Position numbers and translations under genes: made by a program. Below, piece after piece: positions 1-5,738 of a stretch of 5,821 bases of DNA (position 1 is its first letter; each line of letters starts with the position of its first letter). This stretch comes from an uncultured Chlorobiales bacterium. GTDB lineage: Bacteria > Bacteroidota > Chlorobiia > Chlorobiales > Chlorobiaceae. Location of the stretch: NCBI GenBank assembly GCA_903901395.1, contig CAIUQW010000219.1, positions 1-5,821 of the forward strand, written 5' to 3'. The notes under the pieces were generated by a model, which worked only from the letters and a program-made list of their open reading frames with translations, made no database searches and was not told where the DNA came from.

Positions 1-149
1 ATGCCGGTAATTTTTTTTCTTGTCGTTTGCGGTTTTGGGGTGACAATCGATAGCTTGTGATCCAGAAGACGGTTCAGCAGGGTCGATTTGCCCGCATTCG
101 GCGCGCCGACGAAGGCAACATGGCCGCATGAAAATGACGATGGCTCCAC
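1..149 (-). CDS. era: GTPase Era, N-terminal part (gene continues beyond the left edge)
   Basis: Era is a GTP-binding protein that binds 16S rRNA through a C-terminal KH domain and helps mature the small ribosomal subunit. Only the first 49 codons are present; the rest lies left of position 1. The translation carries the G1/Walker A motif GAPNAGKST at residues 15-23, followed by the Era-typical stretch [17 protein letters not shown] (33-49), which includes the switch I threonine. This combination separates Era from EngA, EngB and Obg. I chose the GTG at 149-147 because it places the P-loop about 15 residues from the N-terminus, as usual for Era, and an in-frame TGA at 215-213 blocks any longer form; no ATG lies between. 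An AGAAGG tract sits 12 bases upstream of the GTG, slightly far for a ribosome binding site. The gene is divergent from rodA. A much better ribosome site with an ATG lies upstream in the same frame, before that TGA (separate entry). Confidence 0.93.
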   Translation of the reverse strand, partial: MEPSSFSCGHVAFVGAPNAGKSTLLNRLLDHKLSIVTPKPQTTRKKITG

Positions 150-212
150 GATGATGGTGTTCCTTCTAAGATTTCGAAGCCGGAATATTGCCCGAAAAGC
201 TCCTCCGGCGGT

Positions 213-242
213 TCATGAAACTGTTTTCCGCCAAGATAACAT
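213..242 (-). CDS. Possible 9-codon leader ORF upstream of era
   Basis: On the minus strand an AGGAG core (254-250) lies 7 bases before an ATG at 242-240, the best-looking ribosome binding site near era. The reading frame gives MLSWRKTVS and then stops at TGA (215-213). It is in the same frame as era, whose GTG start is 93 bases downstream of this ATG. It could be a leader peptide, a chance purine tract, or the true era start disrupted by a mutation or sequencing error. I cannot decide between these, so this is a low-confidence call. Confidence 0.2.
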   Translation of the reverse strand: MLSWRKTVS

Positions 243-269
243 GATCTCTCTCCTCTTTACAGGCAAGTG

Positions 270-1499
270 ATGGAAAAGTACAACAAACTCGATTTTTTAT
301 GGCTTCTCGTTCCCATGGCGGGGCTGATCGTCATGGGTCTTATGGCGGTGTACAGCGCGACCAACGGCTCAACTGAAGCGGTTTCCCTGTTTTACAAGCA
401 GCTCTCCTGGGCAGTAGCTGGTACCGTCGCGGCCTCCATTATGTATTATATGGATTATCGCATTGTACGAGACAATGCCTACTTCATTTATGCCGCCGGC
501 ATTCTTCTGCTTATGGTTGTGCTGGTTTTCGGCAAGAAAATCGCCGGCCAGACCAGCTGGGTGCGTATCGGCATATTCAGTTTTCAGCCCTCCGAGCTTA
601 CCAAGATGTTCACCATCATCGCGATGGCGAGGTTTCTCTCTGATGATCAGACCGATCTCGGAAACATTGTCGATCTGTCAAAAGCGCTTGGCATGGCGCT
701 GGTTCCGGCGGGTCTGATCATGCTTCAGCCGGATATGGGCACGACCCTGACCTGTCTTTCATTTATAGTGCCCATGATCGTGCTTGCCGGTTTCGATCTC
801 TACTATATTCTTCTCGCGGTGGTTCCGATTGCGTTGATGCTTTCTGGTTTTTTCAATTTTACCATTCTCGCGACCATTGCCGTTTTTTCCATGATCATGT
901 TTGTCCTGCTCAGGAAAAAGTTTTATTTCCACCAGTTGATGGTTACGGGCGGCGGTTTTCTGAGCGGATTGCTGACCTGGAAGTTTACGGCTTCTATTCT
1001 CAAGCCTCATCAGATCAAAAGAATACAGATATTTCTCGACCCAACCTCCGACCCGCAGGGAGCAGGTTACAATGCGCTTCAGGCCAAAATCGCCATTGCT
1101 TCCGGCGGGCTGTTCGGTAAAGGTTTTCTTCACGGCACACAGACGCAACTTCGCTATATTCCCGCGCAGTGGACCGATTTCATCTTTTGCGTGATTGCCG
1201 AAGAGTTCGGTTTTTTTGGTTCAACCATATTGCTTCTGTTGTTTCTGACGCTTGTGCTTCGCCTGATCTGGATGGTTGGCGCTATCAAGAACCGCTTCGT
1301 CGAACTGATGCTTGCCGGATATGCGTCGTTGCTTCTGACCCATGTAGTGATCAATGTCGGCATGACCATCGGTGTCATGCCGGTTATTGGCGTACCGCTT
1401 CCGTTTATTTCATATGGAGGATCGTCTCTTGTCGCCAATATGATGATGGTCGGCCTTGCGATGAATTTTTCGAAAAATCGCAGACATATCGGTTATTGA
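270..1499 (+). CDS. rodA: RodA, SEDS-family peptidoglycan glycosyltransferase
   Basis: RodA polymerises lipid II into glycan strands during side-wall elongation, in complex with a class B penicillin-binding protein (PBP2) and MreBCD, at the cytoplasmic membrane. The 409-residue product is strongly hydrophobic with about ten or more membrane segments. Family motifs in order are FQPSE (105-109), LQPDMGT (152-158), [13 protein letters not shown] (256-268), [18 protein letters not shown] (279-296), the QWTDFIF loop (300-306) and ISYGGSS (380-386). Asp303 in TDFIF matches the proposed catalytic aspartate of SEDS enzymes. The GTQTQL and WTDFIF pattern favours RodA over FtsW or SpoVE. The start is ATG 270, with AGG at 261-263 six bases upstream; a GTG at 267 would add one residue. 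The stretch between LQPDMGT and LDPTSDP is about 40 residues longer than I recall for E. coli RodA (about 370 aa in all). No PBP2 gene is adjacent: era is divergent upstream and the downstream gene is convergent. Confidence 0.95.
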   Translation: MEKYNKLDFLWLLVPMAGLIVMGLMAVYSATNGSTEAVSLFYKQLSWAVAGTVAASIMYYMDYRIVRDNAYFIYAAGILLLMVVLVFGKKIAGQTSWVRIGIFSFQPSELTKMFTIIAMARFLSDDQTDLGNIVDLSKALGMALVPAGLIMLQPDMGTTLTCLSFIVPMIVLAGFDLYYILLAVVPIALMLSGFFNFTILATIAVFSMIMFVLLRKKFYFHQLMVTGGGFLSGLLTWKFTASILKPHQIKRIQIFLDPTSDPQGAGYNALQAKIAIASGGLFGKGFLHGTQTQLRYIPAQWTDFIFCVIAEEFGFFGSTILLLLFLTLVLRLIWMVGAIKNRFVELMLAGYASLLLTHVVINVGMTIGVMPVIGVPLPFISYGGSSLVANMMMVGLAMNFSKNRRHIGY

Positions 1500-1522
1500 G
1501 ATGGGAGATAGTTTTGATAAAC

Positions 1523-1556
1523 AAAGAAAGGCTGCCTTTGCGGACAGCCTTTCTTT
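1523..1556. terminator. Bidirectional intrinsic terminator between rodA and the convergent small gene
   Basis: A perfect 12-bp inverted repeat, AAAGAAAGGCTG (1523-1534) and CAGCCTTTCTTT (1545-1556), encloses a 10-base loop. It begins 24 bases after the rodA stop and lies 38 bases beyond the stop of the minus-strand gene. The T-rich 3' arm ends each transcript in a T-run. The minus-strand reading has the better tail, CTTTCTTTGTTTATC. The convergent arrangement and position fit one hairpin serving both genes. Confidence 0.82.
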
Positions 1557-1593
1557 CGAAAAAACGATGTGGTTTATTTCGTTATTTCTTCGA

Positions 1594-2049
1594 TCATTTC
1601 TTGATCTGATAAATGAAACGCTTGCCGCCTTCGCCGACAGGAATGCGTTCGATTTCCGGATCCTGATTGCCATATTTGTTGAACCAGAGGCTGACAGCAG
1701 TGCCTTTCGTCTGAAGAGCAGCGGCGATTTCACGCGGCTTGAATGCCTTGTCGGGATTGGCCTGAAGCAGAGTCTTGATCGAAATGCCGAGTTTTCCACG
1801 GCCAAATTTGGCTGCCGCCGGCTTTGCAGCAGGAGCGCCTTCCATCTTCGAAAGATTGCTTTCGAGCTTTTTGATAATGACATTCAATTCAGCTTCGTAA
1901 GGGCGAATGCTTTCCTCGAACTGAACCTGCAATTCAGCCATTTTTTCCTTCAGTTCATTTTTCTGCTGGTTCAGAACCTTGAAATCATCGATATTCAGGA
2001 TGTACAGATCAAATTTGTCCGGAGCGGATTCTTTTCTCATAGTAGTCAT
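1594..2049 (-). CDS. Small protein with coiled coil and probable winged-helix domain, unknown function
   Basis: I do not recognise a named family. The 151-residue product has three parts. Residues about 22-70 are rich in Leu, Glu, Lys and Gln with heptad-like spacing (VLNQQKNELKEKMAELQVQF), indicating a coiled coil and probable oligomerisation. Residues 71-86 are an Ala/Pro/Lys/Gly linker containing GRGK. Residues about 84-151 look like a winged helix: a helix (SIKTLLQANP), a KPREIAAAL helix-turn, a TAVSLWFNKYG recognition-like helix, and a basic wing ending IPVGEGGKRFIYQIKK. I infer a DNA-binding or nucleoid-associated regulator; a restriction- or chromatin-type HARE-like helix-turn-helix is another possibility. 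The start is uncertain: ATGs at 2109, 2058, 2049 and 2040 are in frame and none has a clear Shine-Dalgarno sequence. The first lies inside the probable promoter, so I chose 2049 (MTTMRKE). The gene is convergent with rodA and divergent from mtaB. Codon use resembles its neighbours, so I see no sign of recent transfer. Confidence 0.85.
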   Translation of the reverse strand: MTTMRKESAPDKFDLYILNIDDFKVLNQQKNELKEKMAELQVQFEESIRPYEAELNVIIKKLESNLSKMEGAPAAKPAAAKFGRGKLGISIKTLLQANPDKAFKPREIAAALQTKGTAVSLWFNKYGNQDPEIERIPVGEGGKRFIYQIKK

Positions 2050-2087
2050 GATTTGCATTTTGATAGATACAGTTTGAAGACAAAAGA

Positions 2088-2117
2088 AATATAACAGCTT
2101 TGTAAGCAATAGTGCAA
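2088..2117 (-). promoter_or_regulatory. Probable sigma70-type promoter of the small coiled-coil/winged-helix gene
   Basis: On the minus strand, TTGCAC (2117-2112; 3 of 6 to TTGACA) is followed after 18 bases by TATATT (2093-2088; 5 of 6 to TATAAT). Transcription would begin near 2081, about 30 bases ahead of the chosen ATG at 2049. This argues against the longer ORF that opens at 2109. The run of A/T directly upstream of the -35 (2118-2150) resembles an UP element. This is pattern matching only. Confidence 0.5.
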
Positions 2118-2150
2118 TAAAAAAAATTATCTGTTTTTTTATTTTTTAAA
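2118..2150. promoter_or_regulatory. A/T tracts in the divergent intergenic region (UP-element-like, possibly curved)
   Basis: Eight A (2119-2126), seven T (2134-2140), six T (2142-2147) and three A (2148-2150) leave only C2131 and G2133 as non-A/T bases across 33 positions. The block sits just behind the -35 box of the minus-strand promoter, where the RNA polymerase alpha subunit contacts UP elements. The A8 and T7 runs could also pair as an A/T-only hairpin, but its stability would be low. A shared role for mtaB is possible but not shown. Confidence 0.4.
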
Positions 2151-2242
2151 TGTAGACGCTGTAATATGAATGTATATGAACGTAGTGTTCGACTTGCAGT
2201 GTATCTCTGATTATTCCATTGTTAAAAAGGATTGTGTGTTTT

Positions 2243-3595
2243 ATGAAACAGAAACGTGTTGCTGCTGTAACTCTTGGTTGTAAAGTGAATTATGCCGAGA
2301 CATCGTCCATTGTCGATATGCTGGTCGCCGAGGGATGGCGATTGAATACTCTTGACGATGGGGCGGACCTTATTATTATACATACCTGCGCCGTTACCGG
2401 TGAGGCTGAACGAAAGTCACGGCAGCAGATTCGAAAAATCATAAGAAAACATCCGGGAAGCAGAGTCGGAGTGATTGGTTGCTACGCCCAGCTCGATCCT
2501 AAAAGGGTTGCCGAAATCGAAGGCGTTTCATTCGTGCTGGGCACAGCCGACAAATTTGATATATCATGCTACAGCTTTGAACCATCTCCTGACAGTCATG
2601 TTCCACTGATAAAAGTATCTCCCGCCGAAGAAGCGAAAATCGCGCATCCTGCCTGTTCGATGCTTTCCCAACCGGACAAGGGAAGAACGAGGGCATTTCT
2701 CAAAATTCAGGATGGATGCAGTTTTGGTTGCGCTTATTGTACTATTCCAATTGCGCGGGGACGTTCCCGTTCGGTGCCGCTTTCGGTGTTGCTCGATCAG
2801 GCGCGAAGCATTGCCGATGCCGGATATAGCGAAATAGTACTGACGGGAATCAATCTTGCCGATTACCGGGATGGCGATATTCGCCTGGCCGGTTTGCTCA
2901 GACAGCTCGAAGCGGTCGATGTCAGCCGGATTCGCATCAGCTCGATCGAACCGCAACTGCTCGATGACGAGTTGATCGGGATCGTCGCGGATTCAGCTAA
3001 GATCATGCCGCACTTTCACTTACCCTTGCAGAGCGCTTCGGACAGGGTGCTCCGCAGCATGAGGCGGCATTACGATACGGCGTTCTATCGTGAGCGGCTT
3101 GAGAAAGCGGTGTCGTCAATTACAGTATGCGCGATTGGCGCGGATGTGATGGTTGGTTATCCCGGCGAAAGCGAAGAGGATTTCGCGGAGATGTGCCGTT
3201 TTATCGAGGAGTTGCCAGTGGCTTACCTGCATGTGTTCACCTGTTCGCCACGCCCTGGTACGAAGCTCTTTGCGGAGATCGCCGAAAAGAAGCTTATTCG
3301 CGTACCGTCAGCCGAAGCATCATCGAGAGCGGCCCGGCTTGGCGAGATCGGCGAGCGGATAGAGCGGCGCTTTGCCGACGCGTTCATCGGTAAACGTCTG
3401 AAGGTGCTGTTCGAAGAGTCATCGGCACTCGCCGGAGGAGCGGTTCGCTTGAGCGGATACAGCGAGAACTATCTGCGCGTGAGCGTCGATACCGGCGCTG
3501 AAATCGTTGGCAAAGAGCTGAGAGGACAGGTGCGCGAGGTGCTTGTCGAGAGGTTCGGCGAGGGTTGGCAATTACAGGGGAGACTCTTATCTTGA
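2243..3595 (+). CDS. mtaB: tRNA (t6A37) methylthiotransferase MtaB
   Basis: MtaB is a radical-SAM enzyme that adds a methylthio group to N6-threonylcarbamoyladenosine at position 37 of tRNAs reading ANN codons, making ms2t6A. The 450-residue product has the expected three domains. The N-terminal methylthiotransferase domain (about 5-110) carries Cys13 in TLGCKVN, Cys49 in HTCAVTGEAERKSRQQIRK and Cys80 in IGCYAQ, the ligands of the auxiliary cluster. The radical-SAM domain (about 148-370) carries C159-x3-C163-x2-C166 followed by TIPIARGRSRS. A TRAM-like tail (about 380-445) contains GYSENYLRVSV. TLGCKVN and the ARGRSRS segment favour MtaB over MiaB or RimO. I chose ATG 2243, with AAGGA (2227-2231) 11 bases upstream; TTG 2219 would add eight residues. 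In the SPRPGT segment, Cys334 sits where I recall Tyr being common. The gene is divergent from the small minus-strand gene and probably leads the mtaB-apt-transporter transcription unit. I found no convincing promoter. Confidence 0.93.
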   Translation: MKQKRVAAVTLGCKVNYAETSSIVDMLVAEGWRLNTLDDGADLIIIHTCAVTGEAERKSRQQIRKIIRKHPGSRVGVIGCYAQLDPKRVAEIEGVSFVLGTADKFDISCYSFEPSPDSHVPLIKVSPAEEAKIAHPACSMLSQPDKGRTRAFLKIQDGCSFGCAYCTIPIARGRSRSVPLSVLLDQARSIADAGYSEIVLTGINLADYRDGDIRLAGLLRQLEAVDVSRIRISSIEPQLLDDELIGIVADSAKIMPHFHLPLQSASDRVLRSMRRHYDTAFYRERLEKAVSSITVCAIGADVMVGYPGESEEDFAEMCRFIEELPVAYLHVFTCSPRPGTKLFAEIAEKKLIRVPSAEASSRAARLGEIGERIERRFADAFIGKRLKVLFEESSALAGGAVRLSGYSENYLRVSVDTGAEIVGKELRGQVREVLVERFGEGWQLQGRLLS

Positions 3596-3723
3596 AGTTT
3601 TTCATGAAGAAGGCGCTTTTCAGCGGCATTGCGCCGGAAGCGCCCATTATGCGGCTGTTTTCATCAATACCGAAAAACCTCCACGCCCATGCCTATCAAA
3701 TCCAGAATCCGCACCGTTCCTGA
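3592..3723 (+). CDS. Possible small ORF bridging mtaB and apt (43 codons, TTG start)
   Basis: A good ribosome site, AGGGGAG (3576-3582), lies 9 bases before TTG 3592, which overlaps the mtaB stop as TTGA, a layout typical of translational coupling. The frame runs 43 codons, begins (M)KFFMKKALFSGIAPEAP and ends at TGA 3721-3723, 35 bases inside apt. The product is short and basic with no recognised motif. It spans a strong hairpin, which may account for some of its composition. It could be a coupling peptide that carries ribosomes to the apt start, which has no Shine-Dalgarno sequence of its own, or it could be chance. ATG 3604 is an alternative start. Confidence 0.22.
   Translation: MKFFMKKALFSGIAPEAPIMRLFSSIPKNLHAHAYQIQNPHRS
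3612..3644 (+). promoter_or_regulatory. Hairpin in the mtaB-apt gap
   Basis: GGCGCTT (3612-3618) pairs perfectly with AAGCGCC (3638-3644). Inside it CGGC (3624-3627) pairs with GCCG (3633-3636) around a five-base loop, leaving a five-base bulge on the left arm and one base on the right. The structure is GC-rich, but no T-run follows directly (CATTATGCGG), so it does not look like a standard terminator. An mRNA processing or stability element, or a partial attenuator before apt, would fit. Confidence 0.4.
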
Positions 3724-4222
3724 TTATCCCAAAAAAGGGATCATGTTCCGTGACATCACCACCCTGATCAAGGATCCGGTCGGTTTCCGCCTCGTGATCG
3801 ACAACATGACCCAGCACTACCTGTCCAATGGCGTCGATTTCGATGTGATCGTGGGTATCGAGGCGCGTGGTTTCATCATCGGCGGCGCACTTGCCTACAC
3901 GCTCGGCAAGGGATTCGTTCCGGTTCGCAAGCCGGGCAAGCTTCCGGCGGATGTGGTGCAGCTCGAATACGATCTCGAATATGGCAGCGACAAGATCGAG
4001 ATGCATACCGACTCTCTGGTGAAAGGGCAGCGCGTGCTGCTCGTCGATGACCTGCTCGCCACGGGCGGCACGGCACTTGCTGCGGCTGCTCTGGTCGAGA
4101 AACTTGGCGGCGTCGTGGCTGGCATGGCTTTCATCGTCAATCTGCCCGACATCGGCGGCGAGAAGAAAATCCGCGAGAAGGGCTATAACATCTATGCCCA
4201 GACGGAGTTCGAGGGCGACTGA
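3689..4222 (+). CDS. apt: Adenine phosphoribosyltransferase
   Basis: Apt converts adenine and PRPP to AMP and pyrophosphate, a cytoplasmic purine salvage step. The 177-residue product has the usual family length. It shows the N-terminal PDYPKKGIMFRDIT (11-24), GIEARGFIIG (56-65), VRKPGKLP (79-86) in the flexible catalytic loop region, and the PRPP-binding signature VLLVDDLLATGGTA (116-129) with the Asp120-Asp121 pair. It closely resembles what I remember of apt from green sulfur bacteria, including the ends MPIKSRIR and TEFEGD. ATG 3689 is chosen because it gives the standard N-terminus; the frame stays open upstream to a TTG at 3629, which would add 20 unlike residues. There is no Shine-Dalgarno sequence before 3689 (the bases are pyrimidine-rich), so initiation may depend on coupling or be leaderless-like. 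The gene lies 93 bases after mtaB and 24 bases before the transporter gene, suggesting one transcript. Confidence 0.97.
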   Translation: MPIKSRIRTVPDYPKKGIMFRDITTLIKDPVGFRLVIDNMTQHYLSNGVDFDVIVGIEARGFIIGGALAYTLGKGFVPVRKPGKLPADVVQLEYDLEYGSDKIEMHTDSLVKGQRVLLVDDLLATGGTALAAAALVEKLGGVVAGMAFIVNLPDIGGEKKIREKGYNIYAQTEFEGD

Positions 4223-4246
4223 GGCCAATCGGAATCTGAACGAGTG

Positions 4247-5701
4247 ATGAAGCCTCGCGCAGGCTTGCATAAACGTGGCGGGGCCACGGCGGCAATGGCG
4301 GGATTTTTCAGCGCCGTGCCGTCCGTGGCCTTTTGCTCGACGGACGGCGCAACGCAATCCGCTCTGCCGCCGCTCTGGCTGTCGATTCCATTCGTGGCGC
4401 TGCTCCTGATGATCGCCACCGGCCCGCTCTTCTACTCCCGATTCTGGGAGCACCACTACAAGAAGCTCTCTATCCTCCTCGGCGCTGCCGTGTCGCTCTG
4501 GTACGCTTTCATGATGGACAGCGGCCTGCGGATGCTGCTGCACACCCTCGAAGAGTATCTCTCCTTCATCGCGCTGATCTCGTCGCTCTTCGTCGTGGCG
4601 GGCGGGATTCTCGTCACAATTGGCCGACGCGGTTCGCCGATGGTCAATGGCGCCATCCTTTTTGCTGGCGCGATACTCGCCAACGTCGTCGGCACGACCG
4701 GCGCGTCGATGCTGCTCATCCGCCCCTACCTCAGAATCAACGAGGGGCGGCTCAGGCCCTTTCATATCGTCTTCTTCATTTTCATCGTCAGCAACATCGG
4801 CGGCGGACTGACCCCCATCGGCGACCCTCCGCTGTTTCTCGGCTTTCTGCGCGGCGTGCCATTTTTCTGGGTGATCGGCCATTTCTGGCTCTACTGGCTG
4901 GCAACGGTTGGCGTGCTTTGTCTCATCGTGATGGCGCTCGATGCCCGGTTCGCTGCCAAGGGTGATGCGTCTGATGTTGAACGGGAGGATTTGCGATGGA
5001 TCGAACTGAAAGGGAAGAGGAATTTTCTCTGGCTTGCGTTGCTCATCGGATCGGTCTTTCTCGATCCGGCGGTGATCGAGGGCTTTCCGAGCCTTCAGGA
5101 GTTGCTTCATCTGCCGTTCGGCATCCGCGAGCTGATCATGTTCGGTATTGCCGTAGTGGCGTATAAAACGTCGGACAGGCAGGCGCTCAAGGGTAACGAG
5201 TTCAACTTCGAGCCGATCAGGGAGGTCGCATTCCTTTTTATGGGCATCTTCGCCACCATGATTCCCGCCTTGCAGCTCATCGGAGCGTATGCGCGGGAGC
5301 ACGCCACTGACTTCACCGTCACGAAGTTTTACTGGTTCACGGGGTTTCTCTCGGGAGTGCTCGACAATGCGCCGACCTACCTGAACTTCATGGCTGGAGC
5401 GCTTGGCAAGTTTGGTCTCGATCCCAACAGCGTTGGCGATGTTCTGAAGTTTTCCGAGGGCATCTCGTCGTCCGTCGCCGGGGACGCCTCATCGTCGCTC
5501 TATCTGCTCGCCATATCGGTCGCATCGGTCTTTTTCGGAGCGATGACCTATATCGGCAACGCGCCGAATTTCATGGTCAAAAACATCGCCGAACAGACCG
5601 GAGCCGAGGTGCCGGGCTTTGTCAAATATATTTATCGCTATTCAATACCCGTGCTTCTGCCGCTCTTCAGCGTACTCTGTTATTTCATTTTCAACCAGTA
5701 G
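4247..5701 (+). CDS. Ion-transporter superfamily membrane protein (putative sodium:proton antiporter / citrate-transporter-like)
   Basis: This is a polytopic inner-membrane protein of 484 residues with about ten or more hydrophobic segments. It resembles the NhaD/CitMHS-type ion transporter superfamily, in particular the group often labelled 'sodium:proton antiporter' or 'putative citrate transport' (CitMHS_2). Two related motif pairs occur, one in each half, as expected for an inverted-repeat fold. These are NVVGTTGAS (146-154) with SNIGGGLTPIGDPP (182-195), and LDNAPTYLNF (372-381) with GAMTYIGNAPNFMVKN (431-446). TPIGDPP and TYIGNAPN probably form the re-entrant substrate-site loops. A polar stretch at about 236-258 separates the halves. 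Residues 1-37 look like a signal peptide: a basic start, then a hydrophobic run ending near VAFCSTDG. The true substrate (Na+, H+ or a carboxylate) cannot be told from sequence. ATG 4247 is used; GTG 4244 adds one residue; a weak CGGAA lies 12 bases upstream. The short gap to apt suggests co-transcription. Confidence 0.85.
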   Translation: MKPRAGLHKRGGATAAMAGFFSAVPSVAFCSTDGATQSALPPLWLSIPFVALLLMIATGPLFYSRFWEHHYKKLSILLGAAVSLWYAFMMDSGLRMLLHTLEEYLSFIALISSLFVVAGGILVTIGRRGSPMVNGAILFAGAILANVVGTTGASMLLIRPYLRINEGRLRPFHIVFFIFIVSNIGGGLTPIGDPPLFLGFLRGVPFFWVIGHFWLYWLATVGVLCLIVMALDARFAAKGDASDVEREDLRWIELKGKRNFLWLALLIGSVFLDPAVIEGFPSLQELLHLPFGIRELIMFGIAVVAYKTSDRQALKGNEFNFEPIREVAFLFMGIFATMIPALQLIGAYAREHATDFTVTKFYWFTGFLSGVLDNAPTYLNFMAGALGKFGLDPNSVGDVLKFSEGISSSVAGDASSSLYLLAISVASVFFGAMTYIGNAPNFMVKNIAEQTGAEVPGFVKYIYRYSIPVLLPLFSVLCYFIFNQ

Positions 5702-5711
5702 ACTGCCATCC

Positions 5712-5738
5712 CCTGCCGTTTCAAACAACAACGGCAGG
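5712..5738 (+). terminator. Hairpin after the transporter gene, possible terminator without T-tract
   Basis: CCTGCCGTT (5712-5720) pairs perfectly over 9 bp with AACGGCAGG (5730-5738) across a 9-base loop, starting 11 bases after the transporter stop codon. The position and strength suit a transcription end or 3' stabiliser. The following bases (ATCGAGTCATG) contain no T-run, so intrinsic termination is doubtful. Confidence 0.5.

Noticed and set aside
212..240. Possible rodA promoter, TTCATG and GATAAC with a 17-base spacer
   Set aside because: The -35 matches only 3 of 6 and the -10 only 4 of 6, too weak to separate from chance in a short gap.
88..270. 60-codon plus-strand frame at the left edge
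   Set aside because: It overlaps the Era coding sequence in antisense; Era is supported by its P-loop and switch motifs.
1501..2094. 197-codon plus-strand frame after rodA
   Set aside because: It is antisense to the coiled-coil/winged-helix gene and runs through the terminator hairpin. Its Phe/Leu/Ser-rich translation is typical of a complementary-strand shadow.
2194..2222. TTGCAG before mtaB as a -35 box
   Set aside because: No acceptable -10 hexamer occurs at the right distance before the mtaB start.
4333..4965. 210-codon plus-strand frame inside the transporter gene
   Set aside because: It is out of frame with a clear transporter. The Arg/His/Pro-rich product has no motifs and is a compositional shadow.
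3647..5302. 551-codon open frame on the minus strand opposite apt and the transporter
   Set aside because: Its product is an Arg/Glu/His/Asp-rich string without motifs, and it is antisense to two well-supported genes. Their GC-rich third positions leave few stops in this antisense frame.
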